From assembly GCF_028554725.1 (NCBI RefSeq), contig NC_071669.1:49555501-49619500 (forward strand): a stretch of DNA of 64,000 nucleotides, given 5' to 3'. Origin of the DNA: Zeugodacus cucurbitae. Taxonomy: Eukaryota; Arthropoda; Insecta; Diptera; Tephritidae. Both the position numbers and the translations under genes were made by a program. Numbering within the stretch: the first letter of the stretch is position 1; the number at the start of each line of letters is the position of its first letter. Of the stretch, positions 37,801 through 49,660 are shown piece after piece. The notes under the pieces are model-generated. The model searched no databases, was not told the DNA's origin, and worked only from the letters and a program-made list of their open reading frames with translations.

Positions 37801-40202
37801 CAACGCAAGTCAGTAATGCCATATATTTTATTTGCAGGCATAAATATGCATGCCACACGAACTTCAACTGACTTGCTCCGTGTAATGTGGCAGTAAGTGG
37901 CTTCAGCAAGTGGCAACTGAGTTCAAGTACACATCATTGACACTTTGTCACTGAACACACTGCTGCGATTACCTCTTTCAGACTCTCCTCTTTTCGCAAA
38001 CCTATGTACATATGAATGTGTCTGTTAAGCTATGTAGTTCTATGTACGTCAGCTGTTCTTGATGATATTAAGCATAATTAATGAGTCCATCAGCATTATA
38101 ATCATTTAATGTTGCACTTTGCAAACAAAATGACAAAAATGCAAAGTTTATAGTTTACACTGATGTGTAGGTGTGCGCACGCTTTAACTGCACTCTGGCT
38201 ACCGCACATTGGCCTCATTACACTCTGCGGCGCTCGTAGTGAATAGTGATATGTGGTCCTTCGAGTTGTGGTTGAGGTGGCACGAGCCTATGTGTAACAG
38301 TGATTACAAACACTGAGAGACTTTTTTTAGCTAGTGAAAGAATTGAAAGGATATCTATTGAAGGCATAAAAAACAGAGTCCTTCGTAACCTTTTATTTGG
38401 TACGAAGATTCACTTGTTAAAATATTGTTAGGAGAAAGAAAGTAACTGAAAAAAAAACGTCAAATAAAAATATCTCAGCTCCGGACTCCCTAATTTCATC
38501 ATATGATCAAGGAGAGATTACATGTTAACTCCAGAAATTCCTTATCAAACATATTTAGAGACAGGGAAACACTACTGTTTCTGTATTATTTAATATCTCC
38601 CCCCTGATTTCCACCAGAAATCGATTCACATTTCTCTCAGTGCGACATCTGTGGGTTAATGGAATTGTGCAAACGACCGACCCCAAATAGCTGCATTACA
38701 AAATGCTTGACTAACTGACTGCCTGACAGGCAAGCACATTTCTCTGCAAATTGTCAAGCAGCAACCCCTCGGTGATCGCAATACGAGCATAAGTAGTAAG
38801 TTGCATATAGTATGAGCAAGTAAACCAAATAAGTGCAGTCGCACTCGAGAGGAGTACGAAACTGAGGACTTCAAGGAGAGTACGGAACGTGCAGAAATAT
38901 ATGAATAAAATATATGTTGAAATGCATAATGAAAGATAAACAGCAAAGCAAAGCTGCTGAGAGGAGGAGGAGCAGAAAACTAGGGTTAAAGTGTGGTGGG
39001 TGAGAGAGAGCGGTAAATGGTTGAGCTTATGAATTTAATAATACATGTAAATATGTATGTGTGCTCGTACAATTACAGTTTATGCTGTGTGCTGCTGACA
39101 CAATTCAAGCTTGTTGCAACTCAAAAGCTGTATTATCCGCCCCCAAGTGACAAGATTCATATTTAAATAAATATTTTCCACACTTTCATCCATCAACAGC
39201 GACATCACAGTTAGAATAAACATACATATATAAATAAAATATAACATAAACAGCAATAATATTATGTTTAGTATGTGAGCGCATAAAAATTAATCAAAAT
39301 ATGTCGGCAATACACATGAAGGTATGTTTGTAAAGGAGTAAGTCAAAGCGAATAAAATGATACTGTATGAAATCAAACCAAAAGTTCGTATAAACATGTA
39401 AACAAAATGAATGAAAGCACACATGATGAATGAAAAAAAAGTATAATTCTCAGTTGAAGCAGATATTTCAAGCTTAATTGAGGCATCACAAAACTGTATA
39501 TGATCACATATGTATGCATGTATATGTGGTGGTGTTCTTGCTTTGAAGCCAGTGGGTGATTATGATTAATATCCGACATATCAACGACAAGTGACAGCGA
39601 CAGCTTCAGCCAAAGCAACAGTAGATAATATAATGTTGGCAGGGAATCCCTGTTAAGCGCACACACCCGCACGCTCCCCTACTTGAATGCATATGTACAT
39701 GCACACAGGTTGGCTTAAGCCGCGTATCAAGCAGCAGCTACTCATGTATGATTACGCCAGCGCTTAAGTGCAAAGAGTCAAGTGCTGACATTCGTTAGTT
39801 ATGTATTTGCTTGGAACGATCACTTTGTGGCACACTCAAAACCGTATACATACTCTTTCACTGTATATATTGACTATATGTACGTATATATGACCGCACG
39901 AATAAAGTGAAGTGGTTGGCTTATAAGCAGAAGCTTATGCAGGAAATGCGCGCTTACACAGACTCGCTGTCACACTGTGAGTCGTTGTTGTTGTTGTTCT
40001 TGTTGTATGCATTTAATATTCATTGAAAACATTTCTCTATACAATCTAATGGCAACAGACGAATATTGTGAAAACAACTCAGTCGTTACACGAGGAGGAG
40101 GAAGAAAATACACTTAAGGGTTTGTTATAAAATGAGAAGTTAAGAAATGGAGCATAGAATATAATTCTTTTACGAATAATTTATTTCTATTAATTTTTAA
40201 AC
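34871..40202. other. Non-coding DNA, simple repeats
   Basis: No gene is recognised. A TATG run is at 35622-35636, and GTT/CAA runs near 35470, 36800, 37080 and 37165 give spurious frames on both strands at 36600-37680. A GAGAGAGAGCGG word occurs near 39004 and a (GTT)5 array is at 39984-39998. Confidence 0.6.
39984..39998. repeat. (GTT)n microsatellite
   Basis: Five uninterrupted GTT units. Confidence 0.9.
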
Positions 40203-40241
40203 CGGGATCCCGAAATTCGGGTATACAACTTTGGGATCCCG
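40203..40241. repeat. CGGGATCCCG palindromic repeat
   Basis: The perfect palindrome CGGGATCCCG (40203-40212) overlaps the hairpin CCCGAA-A-TTCGGG (40209-40221). A second GGGATCCCG follows at 40233-40241. Related words are at 34.6 and 58.4 kb. Confidence 0.6.
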
Positions 40242-41417
40242 ACGCTTTTTTAAATATAACTAAATTTCTACTTTACTTAAATATCAATTTGATTAGGTTT
40301 TAACTATTGAATAACTACATCTGGTATAACACGTATACATTTTTGTATGGAAATCTAAATGAGAAGTCATTTCCAGCATATTACATCCAGAATATTCAGT
40401 GAATTGGTTATGTTGCCTTCTAATATTAAATTCAAATTTTTAACTCATGATTGACTGAATTCAGTAAGTTCAAAACCTACCACATATTTAATATCATACT
40501 AACACATTGCTAATAAACTCACACTTTTGACGGCCAGCGAGACACAGGGACAAGTATGTCATAATGACACGAATGACACCAAAGTGCAGATCATAGCACA
40601 TTAACGAGCAAAATAACAGCAGCAAACGCTTACTCATACTAAAAGGCAAGCAGACACCTAAGAGTTGAAGAGAGGTGTTTTAAACGGCAGCGTGTACAGG
40701 GGAGAAGAGTGACTAGTAGACAGTTTACAAACTAAATGTGTGTGCTTCTATGTGCATATGTATTTAAGATTATGTGCATGTGACTAATCAGTGAGTCAGT
40801 GGGTGAAATTCACTCGCCATTTGAGTAAATCACGGCGGAAGCACTAATAAATGTTGAATGGTGCGCAGGAATTGTGTGTGCGTGTGAGTATGCATGCAAA
40901 TGGCTTAGCGTCTGTGTTTGTTGTCTGCATAAGAGCAGCCACTTGCAGTTTGTGGCATGAATAGCCACATCTTTTGGCACACAATATCGCATATGTTTCG
41001 CTGTGGCTGTATTCGCTATATCATTACAGGTTTATAACGCAGGTTAGTCTGTCTCTTGTGTGAGCAATGTCCGCTCACATAATATGCCACACAAACAAAA
41101 GCAAACAGTGTATAAAGCTTAAAAATGCGGATGCAAGTAAGCAAAGTGTTTCAGAGTGTGTCGCCAAAGTGCCTGAAAGGCATGTGAGAAGGTCAAAGTC
41201 AAGTGGCACGACGCGACGCTTGAGCAGAGATGTACTTATGCTCAGATGTGGTAGTATTCGGTAGAAAGGAAATAAAAATAAATTAAGAACAGAAAATACA
41301 AACAGTAGCGATAGGTGCAACTTAGATAAGTTGACTAGTCAAATGCGAAAGTCGCAACTTAAGGCACTTTCAAAGTCTTTTAATGCAAAAATTAAATCAC
41401 GAAGGATCAAGCACATA

Positions 41418-41438
41418 ACTCATACGACATGTTGGCCC
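41418..41438 (+). repeat. 21-bp direct repeat, copy 1
   Basis: Identical over 21 bp to 42075-42095 (core CATACGACATGTTGGCC); flanking bases are unrelated. Confidence 0.85.
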
Positions 41439-42074
41439 TGTTTGCTCTCTTTAACTTTTCACAATTTTAGCGAGTGTATAAACCATAAACTAGAGTCATC
41501 ACTAAGCAGATGAAAATGCTCAAAGTTTTTAAGCACTTTGCAGTGATTTCTCGCTTTTAGTCACTGCCAAATTGCAGCTGGGCAAATAATTATATCGAGA
41601 CAGAGCAAGTGTGTTAGCTCGTGTGTGAGGGTGTTTGTGTGTTGTGAACTTTTGGCAAATTGACCATAATCAAATCAATGGCATTTGCAGGACGGCTGAC
41701 TGACTGCAGCTTACTGGCAGAGAGCGAGCCAAATAAATGAAAATTCATGGCTAACTAACTTTATGAGCAAAGTGCACTTTTGCCAACACTCAACCACATT
41801 TAAGCCGAATTACGTGAAGTTCGAGTGAATAGCGTATGGCGAGTGAGCAGAAATATGCAAAAATAGTTTTTTTATCATATTCAAAAATATTTATAAACTA
41901 AGTTAAGCACTGAAAATTAGTTTTAGAACACACACCAACATATATACTACCACGAACACGCACTTTTCCATTCATCTGCATTCATGTGTCATGTGACATG
42001 TGGCAAGTGCGCCGCAGTGTGAGTATGTGACTGTTGCGGCCGGCACATCTGATTCATGCTATGCAATAACGATT

Positions 42075-42095
42075 ACTCATACGACATGTTGGCCC
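42075..42095 (+). repeat. 21-bp direct repeat, copy 2
   Basis: Second exact copy, 657 bp downstream of the first and in the same orientation. Confidence 0.85.
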
Positions 42096-44473
42096 AACTC
42101 CAGCCTAAAGTTTTCAGACATATCACATTTTATTGGCTTTTCGTGTGTGCGCGCAACGATTCAGGGAGCAAGTGTTGGTTGAAGTTATGGCTTGTGAGTC
42201 CTGTGGATTTATAGTAAAAATGGGAAAAGAGAGGCAACAACACCACCAAATGTGCTCAGATTTGAAGCTGACAGTGATTTAACAACCGAAATATGTGCGG
42301 AGTTTCGAATGCTTTGGGGAGCCATTTGTGTGAATTCTGAGTTCGCTTACTTCAAATAGAGATTTTAAGTTCTTATTGGGTTTATGGAAATTTTATGAAC
42401 AGTTCAAATATTATAAAATGTTTCATTTTAATAAACTCTGATCCTCACTACATCTGAAATATTTAAGGCCTCGGATTTCGGTTGCTTGATGGAACCGTAT
42501 TCTTTGATCGATCTGGATCGTTAAAATACCTTGAATGTAACCTTACTTGTGCAGTAAAGTTTGAAATAGTTTTCCATTTTTAGTCTTCTACGTTCGAGTT
42601 AGAACGCGGTTTAGAAGCATAGAAGAGTCAATGATTGCGAAAAATTTCTCTGGACTCAGTTGCTAGTCCTTTATTTACTTATTACGTATTGTTCAGCATA
42701 AAATAGTAGTACATATGCTGTCGAAGACTAATTGAAATTTGTACGAAAAAATGCAACTCTGATTTTTGACCGCATAAGTCCTTGTGCTATTAAATTTCTT
42801 ATATTTGCTCATTGTTATCTTTTATAAACTGAACCCAATGAAATTAGCATCGCTAAATTACCGCTTTGCTGCACTGAGAAAATCGTTTATCATATTTAAG
42901 CTTAAATTTAGCTCCTTGTATTATTTACAAGCGCTGCCATTTATTTACATTTCTGCATCACTCACATTGAGTTCAGTGGCTTTTGTGTGCTTTCCGCGGG
43001 CTTTGTCTGACCTGTTTTATTATGAAAAGTCTCTTACAATGTCTGGTCACCCGCACTTGATGGCTCGTCGAGATTACAGCCACAGCCTGTGCTTAGGCCG
43101 AAGCACTGTGCTAAGCGACAATTTTATGATGTAATTTATATCCAAGCACATGACGAAGTATATAAGAGTATATATTGGTGGCAAGCTATTTATAAGCAAA
43201 GCCTGGAAAGCCTATGATTGTGGCCTAAACGCTTTTTTATGACGAAATGGCAAAAATGCTGTCGCATTAAAACTGACACAGTTGTGGATTCATAAAAACA
43301 TTTGTTGCTACAGCAATAAAAAATAACAATAACCACCATGCTAACTTAATAGGAATTAGCAACTATATTAAAGAGCAGTAAATTTGCGAACACAAATAAC
43401 AATGAGACCGACTTCAAAAAAGTAACAGTAAAATAGTTATAGAGATAAAATGCGACAAAGTACATCAGTGCCAACACACATACAAATATTAGCACATACT
43501 CGTATGTATGTGTGTGCATTGCTTGTGTTTTAGTGGCGTAAAATGTTTGAACAAATTCTCGTAATTTATTTAGATGCAATTTAATTAACAGCTAAAACAT
43601 ATATTTATACATTTGCAGTAAATTCGTAGTGAATGTCAACCAATTATGCAAAAGTCACACAAAACACATATTCCAACATACATACACATTTCTAATAAGG
43701 TAAATATTTACAATTTATAATAATCATATTTGATAAATATTCAAAATATTTACTTGACCATTGTCACATAAACATATTTTTGGATATATTTTATGAAATT
43801 TCATATGAAATTCTACTGTTTGTACATGTGTCTGCATGGCTGTATTTGTGCATGAAAGGGCGAAATTGTGTAATGACGAATTGAAAATGCATTTAACCGC
43901 AGGCGCTCATTACTTTGGTGGTCAACTCTGGTGTAAATATTTGTATGGAGAAGTATGAATATCGATCATAACTCCACATAAGTAACTAGTAGTCCCGCAT
44001 TCTTATAAAGAATGGTACTTGAGGTACCAAAAGTGCTTTGATAGCCTAATACCATACCGAGAGAGAGTCGAAATGGAGTTCCAAGTAACAAATAAGCTCC
44101 TTATAAATTAGAGTATCCAATATCATACTACGGACACAAATGAAAATTTTTTCAAAAGAACACAGTTTTCAGCATCATGCGATCCAGGATGCATTATGAA
44201 GCAGCTGTAAATACAAATTGATCACGGAGCTCATAAAAGAGGTTAAACTAACTGCTATTATAATTTATATGTTTCAATTAGAGACCAATCCTGAGCACCT
44301 AGACTCACTTCCAAAGGCTAAAGAATCCTTACAGGATACTCATTGATTTACTGAAACAAGTCAGCCGTCTGCAAAAGTTTTAAGATCATACATTACTTCC
44401 CAATTACACCCCTCAAACACAACAATGGAGCACATAACCTATCTGAAATCCCATGAATAAACCACAAGTCATT

Positions 44474-44486
44474 TTGCAAATGTATT
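44474..44486. repeat. Target-site duplication, 3' side of the retrotransposon
   Basis: TTGCAAATGTATT, identical to 45961-45973. Confidence 0.9.
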
Positions 44487-45960
44487 CTTCTTCTTCTTCT
44501 CAACTGGCGTAGAAACCGCTTACGCGGTTATAGCCGAGCCCACAACAGTGCGCCACGCATCTCTCCTTTTGGCGGTTTGGCGCCAATTGGTAATACCAAG
44601 TGAAGACAGCTCCTTCTCCACCTGGTCCTTCCACCGGAGTGGAGGTCTCCCTCTTCCTCGGCTTCCACCAGCGGGTACTGCATCGAAAACTTTCAGAGCT
44701 GGGGCACTTTCATCCATTCGAACAACATGACCCAGCCAGCGTAGCCGCTGTCTTTTTATTCGCTGGACTATGTCTATGTCGTCGAACAACACATACAGCT
44801 CATCATTCCATCTTCTGCGGTATTCGCCGTTGCCAATGTTTAAGGGACCGTAAATCTTCCGCAAAACCTTTCTCTCGAAAACTCCTAGTGCCGTCTCATC
44901 GGATGTTGACACCGTCCATGCTTCTGCACCATAAAGTAGGACGGGAATGATGAGGGACTTGTAGAGTTTAGTTTTTGTTCGTCGAGAGAGGACTTTACTT
45001 TTCAATTGCCTACTCAGTCCATAGTAGCACCTGTTGGCAAGAGTGATTCTGCGTTGGATTTCAAGGCTGACATTATTATCGGTGTTAATGTTGGTTCCTA
45101 GGTATACGAAATTATCTACAACTTCAAAGTGAATGCGCTGACTGTTTGTTTGATGACAGGAGATATTTCGTCTTGTCCTCGTTCACCACCAGACCCATTC
45201 GCTTCGCTTCCTTATCCAGGCGGGAAAAAGCAGAACTAACGGCGCGGGTGTTGTTTCCAATGATATCGATATCATCGGCGTACGCCAGTAGCTGTACACT
45301 CTTGTAGAAGATTGTACCTTCTCTATTTAGCTCTGCAGCTCTTATAATTTTCTCCAGCATCAAGTTAAAGAAGTCGCACGATAGCGAGTCACCTTGTCTG
45401 AAACCTCGTTTGGTATCGAACGGCTCGGAGAGGTCCTTCCCGATCCTGACGGAGCTTTTGGTGTTGCTCAACGTCAACTTACACAGCCGTATTAGTTTTG
45501 CGGGGATACCAAATTCAGACATCGCGGCATAAAGGCAGCTCCTTTTCGTGATGTCGAAAGCAGCTTTAAAGTCGACAAATAGATGGTGTGTGTCGATCTT
45601 TTTTCACGGGTCTTCTCCAAGATTTGGCGCATGGTGAATATCTGGTCAGTTGTTGATTTTCCAGGTCTAAAGCCACACTGATAAGGTCCAGTCAGTTTGT
45701 TGACGGTGGGCTTTAGTCTTTCACACAGTACGCTCGATAGAACCTTGTATGCGATATTTAGGAGGCTTATCCCACGATAGTTGGCGCAGATTGTGGGGTC
45801 TCCCTTTTTGTGGATTGGGCAGAGTACACTGAGATTCCAATCGTCGGGCATGCTTTCTTCCGACCATATTTCGCAAAGAAGCTGATGCATGCACCTTATC
45901 AGCTCTTCGCCGCCGTATTTGAATAGCTCGGCCGGCAATCCATCGGCCCCCGCCGCCTTG
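44487..45960 (-). mobile_element. 5'-truncated RTE-like non-LTR retrotransposon
   Basis: A 1474-bp minus-strand insertion is bounded by a perfect 13-bp target duplication. Its 3' end (low coordinates) finishes in a short (GAA)n array (plus-strand TTC repeats at about 44487-44499) rather than poly(A). Short tandem-repeat tails are typical of the RTE clade. Its 5' end stops inside the reverse-transcriptase domain, so the endonuclease and earlier regions are missing, as expected when target-primed reverse transcription aborts. After the stop codon only about 35 bp of 3' UTR remain, containing the hairpin AACCGC-TTAC-GCGGTT (around 44514-44529), also recognisable in the second copy. The clade name rests on protein style and tail type; a related clade is possible. 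Confidence 0.85.
44520..45960 (-). pseudogene. Reverse transcriptase, truncated and frameshifted
   Basis: This is the remains of a non-LTR reverse transcriptase. The minus-strand frame enters at about 45960 with KAAGADGLPAELFKY and runs through the NYRGISLLN and GFRPGKSTTDQIF motifs of the finger region. The frame then shifts at an A-rich run near 45599-45605; FVDFKAAFD (catalytic motif A), RQGDSLS and the catalytic YADD (near 45271-45282) lie in the second frame. Near 45150 the frame shifts back and runs to a stop at 44518-44520, carrying the C-terminal LLYGAEAWT and RLRWLGHVVRMD motifs typical of RTE-like proteins. The first about 300 or more residues of RT and any endonuclease are absent. 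Catalytic residues are preserved but the copy cannot make a full protein. It is a relic with no expected function. Confidence 0.85.
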
Positions 45961-45973
45961 TTGCAAATGTATT
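45961..45973. repeat. Target-site duplication, 5' side of the retrotransposon
   Basis: TTGCAAATGTATT, identical to 44474-44486; marks the exact insertion boundary. Confidence 0.9.
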
Positions 45974-47535
45974 AGTGCTCTTTAAATATGCTGAAAATTA
46001 TTATATTCAATGCATTATTTTTGTTGTTGTTGAACTTGTGTTGCCTGTTGTAATTCCATTGTGTTCTTTATTTACATTTTATAACAAATTCACCCAACTA
46101 ATATTTGCAAATAAGTTATTTTGTAATATTTAATGTCTGGATTTATTTAATAACTGTAATTGCTACTCGTATTGTCCTGTAATGGAGACAAATACAAACT
46201 GTAATGTTGGATAAATAATTGAATATATTAATGAATGTGATAAAATGAAATGACGCGTTTGTGAACAATATCTCAGTTAGGTAATTATTTGATGAAATTT
46301 TGTTTAATACCATTTATGAATATTATTAATGTGAGAGCTTTCATTATTCCGAAAGCTTTAATTATTGTGAAAGCTCTTGAAGTTATTTACACTAGGAAAA
46401 AGAGCTCTGCTTTGAATTATGCTATGTACATAAAAGTATAAAAATATTAGCTCATTTATATCACTCAAAATACCATATATATCAAATTTTGTCGCATTAG
46501 GTCATCGCTACAAGTTTCATGAAAAGCTTCCTACATCCTGCGCAATTATACTTATGCATATAAAAAATCTCAATCTTACACTTTAAATCTGTAACTTGTA
46601 AATGCTTTATGCTTCATTTAACTTTAAAAGTTGTATTTATCTTTTTATTTCTCATGTCTGCTTGCCTCTTGCACTCGTTTATTGTTGTTATGCGTATATT
46701 ACAGATTGCTACAAAAATACCGTTGAAATGCTGCGCATGAAGTAAATATAATTTTCAATAGATTTATTCGGAATGTCTTGCATTCGCCAGCAATTTGTAA
46801 CAAAATATAATTCGGGTGACAGCGGATATTCGAAAATGTAAAAACACATTTCAGATTAAACTGCTGATAAATTAATTAATTTTTAATAAAATTTAATTTT
46901 ATGTACATATTGTGCAATAAAAGCTGTCAATTTAGTCTAGGTGCTAACCATAAAAGTTGTTCAGTTTCAGTTTAGGGGTTATTCCACTTCAAATTCTTTC
47001 TTTATGTTTTTGTGCGTATTTTCATAATATATTCACAAATATTTTTAGTGCATAATCACTTTTAAGCTTTGATGATGAACTCATTTATTCATTATTTCAA
47101 TTCGCATAACTCCTGAACAACAACGCATTGTCATTGTGTCTTCGAATATTCGAATGAAAGTCAACAAAAGCTTTTGCTGTCACCGAATGTCTCTTTGTTG
47201 GAGCGAATTATTTAAAGAATTTATGTGCAGAATTTGTATTTAGTGAATCGCCAATGAGTCTTTATTAAAAATAATATCCTATAAATCTTCTATTTCCGTT
47301 TAGTTGTCGGAACCTGATTATTTTTATTCGAAATTGGTAATATGGGAATCATATTTTTGTGAAGATTAGTTATTTGCCAGATTTAAGATTAATTTATAAA
47401 TAATATTTCAAAATTTCGATTTCATAGTTTTTACTTTATAATAGAAATTTTACTCACCCGAAGACTTTATATGTATGGGAGAACATATCTTAAGATTCAC
47501 ATCTTATAATCTACAATAGAGCCAAGAAGATGAAA
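45974..47535. other. Non-coding DNA
   Basis: No gene is recognised. AGCTTTCA / TGAAAGCT cores cluster at 46335-46376 (forward, palindromic, reverse). AATTAATTAATT-like AT-rich sequence is near 46870. Confidence 0.65.
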
Positions 47536-47570
47536 GCTTACCTAAAATGAAAAGAAATAGTAGGGTTATT
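47536..47570 (-). other. Candidate recursive splice (ratchet) site 3
   Basis: On the minus strand the tract CTATTTCTTTTCATTTTAG meets GTAAGC with the junction between 47542 and 47541. A TAATAAC-like word about 26 nt upstream could serve as branch point; it is weaker than the CTAAT of sites 1 and 2. UAG instead of CAG before the junction is an accepted acceptor variant. Strand agrees with the other two sites. Confidence 0.6.
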
Positions 47571-48776
47571 AAAGAGTCATAAAAATATCATATGCAATTC
47601 AATATTCAATAAAATAAATTACTTTTTATTTGAAATTTTTAATTATGTACGACGTCCCTTCATTTTAGAATGATTATATGTATATATGTATATGTTTAAA
47701 CCTTTAGAATTGAAACGAAATCGAAATAAATTATTTGCATTTCAAGAGCGACTCGACAAATTTTGAAGATCCTCGATTCAGACCGTCTTAGAAGAATCAC
47801 TATTAAATTATCGGAAAGATTTACTTAAAAGATATATGCAGTACAAAGTTCATCAGTACGTTCAGATAAACTATGTAGACTTAGGCAAGAGCCACGGCTT
47901 CATTTCGGTACCACAACGTTTACTAGACCGAAATTTGTAAGCAGTTAAAGTCATCAAATATGTGTACATCCTTAGGAATATATATACCTACATATTGTAC
48001 ATAACATAATTGGATTAGAATCACTTTGCCAAGCAATTTAAACTTTTGCCAACAATTTTGTAACAACAAATTTTTCCAGACACATTTCCGCTGCAGACCT
48101 TTGGGGTGGGTGTGTTGAGGAAACTTTTTACTTTAGCACCCACTCAACGGCAGAGACACAGCCGCTCTGCGTTATTAGCCATCCTTGTAATTCCGTTATG
48201 CAGTGTTTTGTAATATAAAATATGTAGATAAAAATATATAGGAACAACAATAACAATAAAAATGCGCTTTATTTCAATGTGCAGGCATCTAAATGGCTTT
48301 TAATGCTAATATGTCGTATACATACTATGTGATTCTATGTGTGGGAATATTATAGGCTTATGACAATTTGTGACGCAAACAATTTGCATAAACTTATTGA
48401 CAATTGCTATTGATATTGATATTGACTTTTGATGTGCAAATAAAGATATTTGTTGGTGTAAAATTTATATGCAATTTGTTACTTAACGGCACATAGAAAT
48501 CAAATAAAGTCAATAGAGAATCAATTCCTTTGATTAATTAATGCTTAGTAATGAATATTTTAAATATACAAATGTATTGTGGGAGGGCATTGTATGGTAG
48601 ACACAATGAGCTGTAGAAATATGAATATGTTTGTATATAATAATGCAAATGCTAGAATTTTATTGCTTATTGAGAATGCGAGAGTGAAAGGAGATATTGG
48701 AAGAATAAATTATCGGTTTGTTAGCATAAGCTATATGAATTGATTGATTATTTATCGTAAAAAAGTATTTATAACT
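47571..48776. other. Non-coding DNA
   Basis: No gene or clear repeat recognised; AT-rich with TATATG/CATATA words. Confidence 0.65.
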
Positions 48777-49007
48777 AATTATTATTATTATTATTATATA
48801 TATATATTTGACGTAGGAACCGCTTTTTAAGCGATTATAGCCGAATCCACCAGAGCGCGCCACTCATTCCTCCTTTTTGCTTTTTGGCGCTAACTGGAAA
48901 CACCAAGTGAAACCAGGTCACTTTGCACTTGGTCTTTCCACCGGAGTGGAGGTCGTCCTCTTCCGCGGCTTCCTCCAGCGGGTACTGCATCGAATACTTT
49001 CAGAGCT
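48777..49007 (-). mobile_element. 3' fragment of an RTE-like retrotransposon
   Basis: About 200 bp (48805-49007) align with 44500-44695 of the larger copy, sharing the plus-strand words AACCGCTT, TTATAGCCGA, TCCACCGGAGTGGAGGT and GGGTACTGCATCGAA. The 3' end abuts an (ATT)n then (TA)n array (48777-48806), a different tail from the GAA repeats of the other copy. Several substitutions remove the reading frame. No convincing target duplication was found. It is an older or separate, severely 5'-truncated insertion of a related element. Confidence 0.8.
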
Positions 49008-49659
49008 TGCTTCAAATAAAATAATAAATTATTAAGAAATCTTAGACAAATTTTAATACATATATATATTTTTTGTGTTAATATGTATTACCGGCTGAAT
49101 TCAACTACCTAAATTTAATACGTTTGCTTCGAAAATTGACTTAGACAAAATTTCCTCCTGAAAATAGAGCTTTCACATAATGAAAGCTCCGATAAATGTT
49201 TTTTCCTGCGCTTTTGGTTTACCGAATGACATCTACCTTTCTGAATGTTAATTTTAGTTATAAAATTAAGGGAAAATTATTTTACCTTAACTTTTTCACG
49301 CCTTGGTTATAAACGTTAGTATGTTTCCACAATAAAAAGGCACTTAAAACTGATTTACTGCGGTAAACGTGTATTACCGGCAATTAAGGAGCTAATCGAA
49401 ATTGCAAAATCCCGTTGATTGACAATCAGATTTCTGCACATTCACGCTGTGCCAGAGTGATTAGCCGTTAAGCTGTCACTGCTGTGAGAGCGCTGAGGCA
49501 ACTCCCACGCTTGCGATATTGCATGCAGCAACTTGTTGCACTTTTGTTCGATTTTGCTAAAGATCAAATGTATGTAAGTACATTTGTATGAATGTCGGTT
49601 TGGTAGGTACGGGCGCGGTGCAAGAATTTGCAATTTATCGACGCACACGACTTGTAAAC
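49008..49659. other. Non-coding DNA with one palindrome
   Basis: No gene is recognised; the GAGCTTTCA palindrome at 49167-49189 is listed separately. Confidence 0.6.
49167..49189. repeat. GAGCTTTCA/TGAAAGCTC palindrome
   Basis: Perfect 9-bp inverted arms (49167-49175 and 49181-49189) separated by CATAA. It shares its core with the 21-bp tandem array at 7.8 kb and the cluster at 46.34 kb. Confidence 0.85.
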
Positions 49660-49660
49660 T

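Larger units (their letters stand above)
40242..44473. other. Non-coding DNA with one long-range 21-bp duplication
   Basis: No gene is recognised. An identical 21-bp word occurs twice (41418-41438 and 42075-42095). Short frames at 40800-43580 have no domain. Confidence 0.6.

Noticed and set aside
44548..44950. Plus-strand frames of 60 and 116 codons
   Set aside because: They are antisense shadows of the minus-strand reverse-transcriptase remnant.
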